The position numbers were made by a program, and so were the translations under genes. DNA of 64,000 bases from Desulfurobacterium atlanticum. Lineage in GTDB: Bacteria; Aquificota; Aquificia; Desulfurobacteriales; Desulfurobacteriaceae. Positions 58,801 through 64,000 of the stretch are shown in pieces. Positions within the stretch are counted from its first letter, which is position 1, and each line of letters starts with the position of its first letter. The notes beneath the pieces are model-generated. The model saw nothing but the letters and a program-made list of their open reading frames with translations. It had not been told where the DNA came from and did no database searches. Location of the stretch: assembly GCF_900188395.1 (NCBI RefSeq), contig NZ_FZOB01000002.1:155076-219075 (forward strand), given 5' to 3'.

Positions 58801-59003
58801 AGGTTTTACCGTAGTTGATAAATTTGCCCCTGCTATTTTCAGTTTCAATTCCTTAGAGGTACGCTTAAAACTATCTAGATTTTTATTCAATCTAGATAAC
58901 AAACCAAGTTTCAATTCCTTAGAGGTACGCTTAAAACTTAGAGCCACTGGGGTGTAAAACCCCAGTGAAATTAGTTTCAATTCCTTAGAGGTACGCTTAA
59001 AAC

Positions 59004-59200
59004 CCACTCTATTGCTTATTCCTTTTTTCAAAGAACGTCAAGATTTATACACATATTATCATTACCTAATATTGGAAGTCAAATGTCGGGGATGATTATT
59101 AAGATATTTATAATAAACATAATAACTGGCAGAAAGACACTGGGAATAAGTAAATTACATAAATAAAAACGCATATTGGATTCCCGACACTTATCATAAA
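59004..59200 (-). promoter_or_regulatory. CRISPR leader and promoter
   Basis: A 197-base AT-rich gene-free stretch next to the intact right end of the array. On the minus strand it holds TTGACT (59082-59077), 16-bp spacer, GATAAT (59060-59055), predicting transcription from about 59048 and some 45 nt before the first repeat. This fits a leader. A further weak inverted repeat (TGTCGGG at 59084-59090, CCCGACA at 59183-59189) brackets the upstream part; its meaning is unknown. Confidence 0.7.
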
Positions 59201-61823
<2,623 letters not shown>

Positions 61824-61879
61824 TCAGGGAATTTCTAAAAGGAAAGTTAAATTAAAGATGGTGAAAGTCAACTATAAAA

Positions 61880-62929
61880 CTATATCCAGAGAGAATACTG
61901 ATTTAAACCTGTATCTTCTGGGAAACCACATAAAATATTCATATTCTGGATAGCCTGACCAGAAGCCCCTTTCCCTATATTATCTATCGCAGAAATAGCA
62001 ACCCCAAGCCCTGTTTCCTCATCTTTTGTTACATATATATCACAAAAATTTGTCCCGGCAACATGAGAAGTTTCAGGAGGGAAAGATTTAAGCCTTACAA
62101 ATTTCTCATTTTTATAAAACTGGTTATAAACAGCCTGCAACTCTTCTTTTGCAGCATCTGTTTTAAAGTAGATGGTTGACAATATTCCCCTGTTCATAGG
62201 AACAAGATGTGGAGTAAATCTCACTTTTTTTAAACTTAACTTCTCAGCAATTTCTGGAGCATGACGATGGCCTTCAACAGCATAAGCCTTAAATGTCTCA
62301 TTAACTTCGCAAAAAGTAAAAGATACAGAAGATTTCCTTCCAGCCCCGGTAACTCCAGATTTACTGTCGGCAATAACTGGATAATTTTCGTCAATCAAAC
62401 CTGAGATTTTTGCAGGATAAAGTCCAAGTATAACACTTGTAGGATAACAACCCGGATTTGCAACAATTGTTTTATTTTTAATTTCATCTCTAAAAATTTC
62501 AGGTAAACCGTAAGCCACTTTTGCAAAAAGCTCTTTAGCGTGATGCTTTACTCCATAAACTTTTTCATAAATCTCGGGAGAATCAAATCTAAAATCAGCA
62601 CTAAAATCTATAATTTTAAGTTCTGGCTTTTTTTCATAAAGACCTCTAACAACAGGGAATGCCGCCCTATGGGGAAGACACACAAATACAACATCAGACA
62701 TTGAAGCTACTGTATCAACGTTAAACTCAGTAAAAACTAACTTTGAAACTTTTGAACCGTAAAGATGGGGAAAAACATCAGATACTTTCTGACCGGCATA
62801 CTGACGTGAAGTTAAAGAGAGAATATTTACAAACGGATGAAATAGTAAGAGGCGGAGAAGCTCCGCCCCTGTATATCCTGAAGCACCGATAATAGATATG
62901 TTAACGTTTTGACCACTGGTATCTTGCAC
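61880..62929 (-). CDS. argC: N-acetyl-gamma-glutamyl-phosphate reductase
   Basis: Third step of arginine synthesis, NADPH-dependent reduction of the acyl phosphate made by ArgB. Key motifs: [16 protein letters not shown] (Rossmann), SRQYAGQ, the catalytic Cys in [15 protein letters not shown], and GHRHAPEI. The family normally starts just before [10 protein letters not shown], within the last codons of rpsI. I use GTG at 62929, preceded by GAGGAG; ATG codons at 62947 and 62974 are in frame but weaker. The gene therefore overlaps rpsI by about 29 bases, and argC is co-expressed with ribosomal proteins. Confidence 0.93.
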   Translation of the reverse strand: MQDTSGQNVNISIIGASGYTGAELLRLLLFHPFVNILSLTSRQYAGQKVSDVFPHLYGSKVSKLVFTEFNVDTVASMSDVVFVCLPHRAAFPVVRGLYEKKPELKIIDFSADFRFDSPEIYEKVYGVKHHAKELFAKVAYGLPEIFRDEIKNKTIVANPGCYPTSVILGLYPAKISGLIDENYPVIADSKSGVTGAGRKSSVSFTFCEVNETFKAYAVEGHRHAPEIAEKLSLKKVRFTPHLVPMNRGILSTIYFKTDAAKEELQAVYNQFYKNEKFVRLKSFPPETSHVAGTNFCDIYVTKDEETGLGVAISAIDNIGKGASGQAIQNMNILCGFPEDTGLNQYSLWI

Positions 62930-63296
62930 GAGCTCCTCTTTGACCATATTTCTTTCTCTCTTTGATACGAGCATCTCTTGTAAGGAAACCAGCTTTTTTA
63001 AGAGCAGGTCTTAACTCAGGGTTAAAAGCAAGAAGAGCCTTTGCTATACCAAATTTAACAGCATCTGCCTGTGCTGACTTTCCGCCACCTTTAACGGTGC
63101 ACCATACATCAAATCTTCCATTCATTCCAGTAACATCAAAAGGCTGTTCCATTATTTTAAGAAGAGCAAGTCTTCCAAAGTAAGTTTCTGCATCTTGCCT
63201 ATTAACAGTTATTTTTCCTGAACCGTTTGGAATTATCCATACTCTCGCTATAGCTGTTTTTCTCTTACCTGTTCCGTAATATCTCATTTCTGCCAT
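62901..63296 (-). CDS. rpsI: 30S ribosomal protein S9
   Basis: S9 binds the 30S head and reaches the P-site tRNA with its basic C-terminal tail. The 131-aa protein has [16 protein letters not shown], the conserved [12 protein letters not shown] region and ends RARYQWSKR, the conserved tail (usually KARR-x-PQFSKR; here YQWSKR). The ATG at 63296 is six bases after GGAGG; an upstream ATG at 63308 overlaps the rplM stop. It follows rplM as in nearly all bacteria. Confidence 0.96.
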   Translation of the reverse strand: MAEMRYYGTGKRKTAIARVWIIPNGSGKITVNRQDAETYFGRLALLKIMEQPFDVTGMNGRFDVWCTVKGGGKSAQADAVKFGIAKALLAFNPELRPALKKAGFLTRDARIKERKKYGQRGARARYQWSKR

Positions 63297-63307
63297 TGAT
63301 TCCTCCA

Positions 63308-63736
63308 TTAAAATTCAAGAGGTTTAGGATTTTGTGCACTGTGTGGATGCTCAGGACCAGCATAAACCTTCAACCTCTTAAGTCTCTTATCTCTAAGCTT
63401 GTTTTTAGGAAGCATACCCTTGACAGCAAGTTTAATTACTTCTTCCGGTTTCTTCTCAAGCATCTCTTTTAAAGTAGCCTGTTTAAGATGACCAAAATAG
63501 CCGGTATGCCTGTAGTAGATTTTGTTTTCAAGCTTTCTACCACTTGCGTAAATTTTTTCAGCATTCACAACAACCACAAAATCTCCACCATCAACATGTG
63601 GAGTGTAGGTAGGCTTATGCTTTCCCATAAGAATTTTTGCAATTTCACTTGCAAGCCTTCCAAGAGTTTTACCGGTAGCATCAACAACATACCAATCTCT
63701 TTTAACTTCTTCCTTCTTCTGCATGAAGGTTTTCAT
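63308..63736 (-). CDS. rplM: 50S ribosomal protein L13
   Basis: Early-assembly 50S protein, 142 aa. Typical motifs: [60 protein letters not shown] and [22 protein letters not shown] precedes the ATG, and a promoter lies 60 bases upstream. rplM-rpsI is the conserved pair; here argC, then obgE and a glycosyltransferase follow on the same strand. Confidence 0.98.
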   Translation of the reverse strand: MKTFMQKKEEVKRDWYVVDATGKTLGRLASEIAKILMGKHKPTYTPHVDGGDFVVVVNAEKIYASGRKLENKIYYRHTGYFGHLKQATLKEMLEKKPEEVIKLAVKGMLPKNKLRDKRLKRLKVYAGPEHPHSAQNPKPLEF

Positions 63737-63795
63737 TTCAGTTCCTCCAGATAGTGGCGTTCTTCTAAAACGCCGAAAATGTAGCGGGCACGCGA

Positions 63796-63824
63796 AATTT
63801 ACTATAGAGATAAAAAATTGTCAA
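63796..63824 (-). promoter_or_regulatory. Sigma-70 promoter of rplM-rpsI
   Basis: Perfect TTGACA (63824-63819 on the minus strand), 17-bp spacer, TAAATT (63801-63796), giving a leader of about 50 nt before the rplM ATG. It has the same boxes as the promoter at 30498. Confidence 0.7.
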
Positions 63825-63972
63825 GTGATAACGAGAATTTATCCCTGCATAGGTATACACATACTCCCCACCCACACCAAAGGAAAAAGGCTGCCCACCT
63901 GGTAGTTAAAATATTAAGAGCACTAAACATTCAAATTTTCAGAAAACCAAAACCACTACCAGGAGGACAACC

Positions 63973-64000
63973 ATGCAGCTAAATATAAACCTATACCACG
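63973..64000 (+). CDS. Start of an unidentified gene (3' truncated by window edge)
   Basis: An ATG at 63973 has an ideal AGGAGG six bases upstream and opens a frame of nine visible codons (MQLNINLYH). Too little is present to identify it. The 5' region contains a 9-bp inverted repeat (63898-63906 with 63955-63963) whose right arm reaches into the Shine-Dalgarno. Confidence 0.5.

Larger units (their letters stand above)
54339..59003 (-). CRISPR. CRISPR array, 70 repeats, 69 spacers
   Basis: The 30-nt repeat reads GTTTCAATTCC...ACGCTTAAAAC on the plus strand (core TTAGAGGT). I count 70 copies, first complete one at 54407 and last at 58974-59003; by eye all are identical except the left-most (54339-54368), which keeps only its last 16 bases. 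Spacers are 34-42 nt. The reverse complement of the repeat ends in ATTGAAAC, the 8-nt crRNA tag made by Cas6 in type I-B and III systems. Together with the degenerate left end this puts the leader on the right and transcription on the minus strand. No cas gene is in the window. One spacer occurs four times in a row and another twice. Confidence 0.98.

Noticed and set aside
54393-59031. Open frames of 60-100 codons through the CRISPR array on both strands, with repeated FQFLRGTLKT, FNSLEVRLK or FKRTSKELK segments
   Set aside because: These are translations of the 30-nt repeat in different frames; no ribosome-binding sites, and the spacers between are unrelated.
59084-59189. Inverted repeat TGTCGGG/CCCGACA near the CRISPR leader considered as a mobile-element end
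   Set aside because: Only seven bases, no target-site duplication and no transposase between the arms.

Overview
The window is 64 kb of AT-rich bacterial chromosome with densely packed, often overlapping genes. I see no rRNA, tRNA, insertion sequence or prophage gene. The gene set suggests a thermophilic, anaerobic or microaerophilic, hydrogen-using bacterium, most likely of the Aquificota (Desulfurobacteriaceae-like). The pointers are the hydrogenase maturation factor HypF, a four-subunit fumarate reductase/succinate dehydrogenase, FeoAB, rubrerythrin, a DHH-CBS-tRNA nucleotidyltransferase fusion, an archaeal-type prefoldin alpha and a large CRISPR array. The taxonomic call is inference from gene content, not from a marker phylogeny.

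Layout. 1-3724: ugpC(partial)-ugpB-ugpA-ugpE, a glycerol-3-phosphate type ABC importer. 3766-8524 (minus): folP-cdaA-cdaR-glmM-rsmA, which links c-di-AMP synthesis to cell-wall precursor supply. 8596-11616: the DHH-CBS-nucleotidyltransferase fusion and a small ribbon-helix-helix-like protein. 11660-12946 (minus): a chorismate-using TrpE/PabB enzyme. 13167-16456: ilvB-ilvN-ilvC. 16527-23022: uvrA, an EAL-domain protein, an unknown gene, prepilin peptidase and a protein with five 13-residue tandem repeats. 23012-30308 (minus): HAD phosphatase, coaBC, a ClC channel, htpX, mutL and a second ClC with CBS domains. 30566-32599: an unusual four-gene operon (see below). 32700-36833: truA, hypF and an aminotransferase. 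36858-42989 (minus): rubrerythrin, aspS, and a phosphoesterase-epmA-argB-fruK-like group. 43044-50334: an O-methyltransferase, a Tat-exported cell-wall amidase, frdABCD and feoAB. 50476-54273: prmC, murA and a MscS channel. 54339-59003: a CRISPR array of 70 repeats. 59201-63736 (minus): a GT39 glycosyltransferase, obgE, argC, rpsI and rplM.

The best candidate for an undescribed system is 30566-32599. It has its own promoter (TTGACA-17-TAAATT) and terminator. It encodes an unrecognised 230-aa protein, a 239-aa protein that looks like a stand-alone Csm5-type RAMP protein, an archaeal-type prefoldin alpha subunit, and an overlapping 50-aa protein that matches only the central beta-hairpin part of prefoldin beta.

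The CRISPR array has no cas genes in the window. A degenerate left-end repeat, a repeat whose reverse complement ends in ATTGAAAC, and a promoter at 59055-59082 all agree that it is transcribed on the minus strand from a leader on its right. It contains spacers duplicated four and two times, two overlapping spacers from one target, and self-complementary spacers at the newest end.
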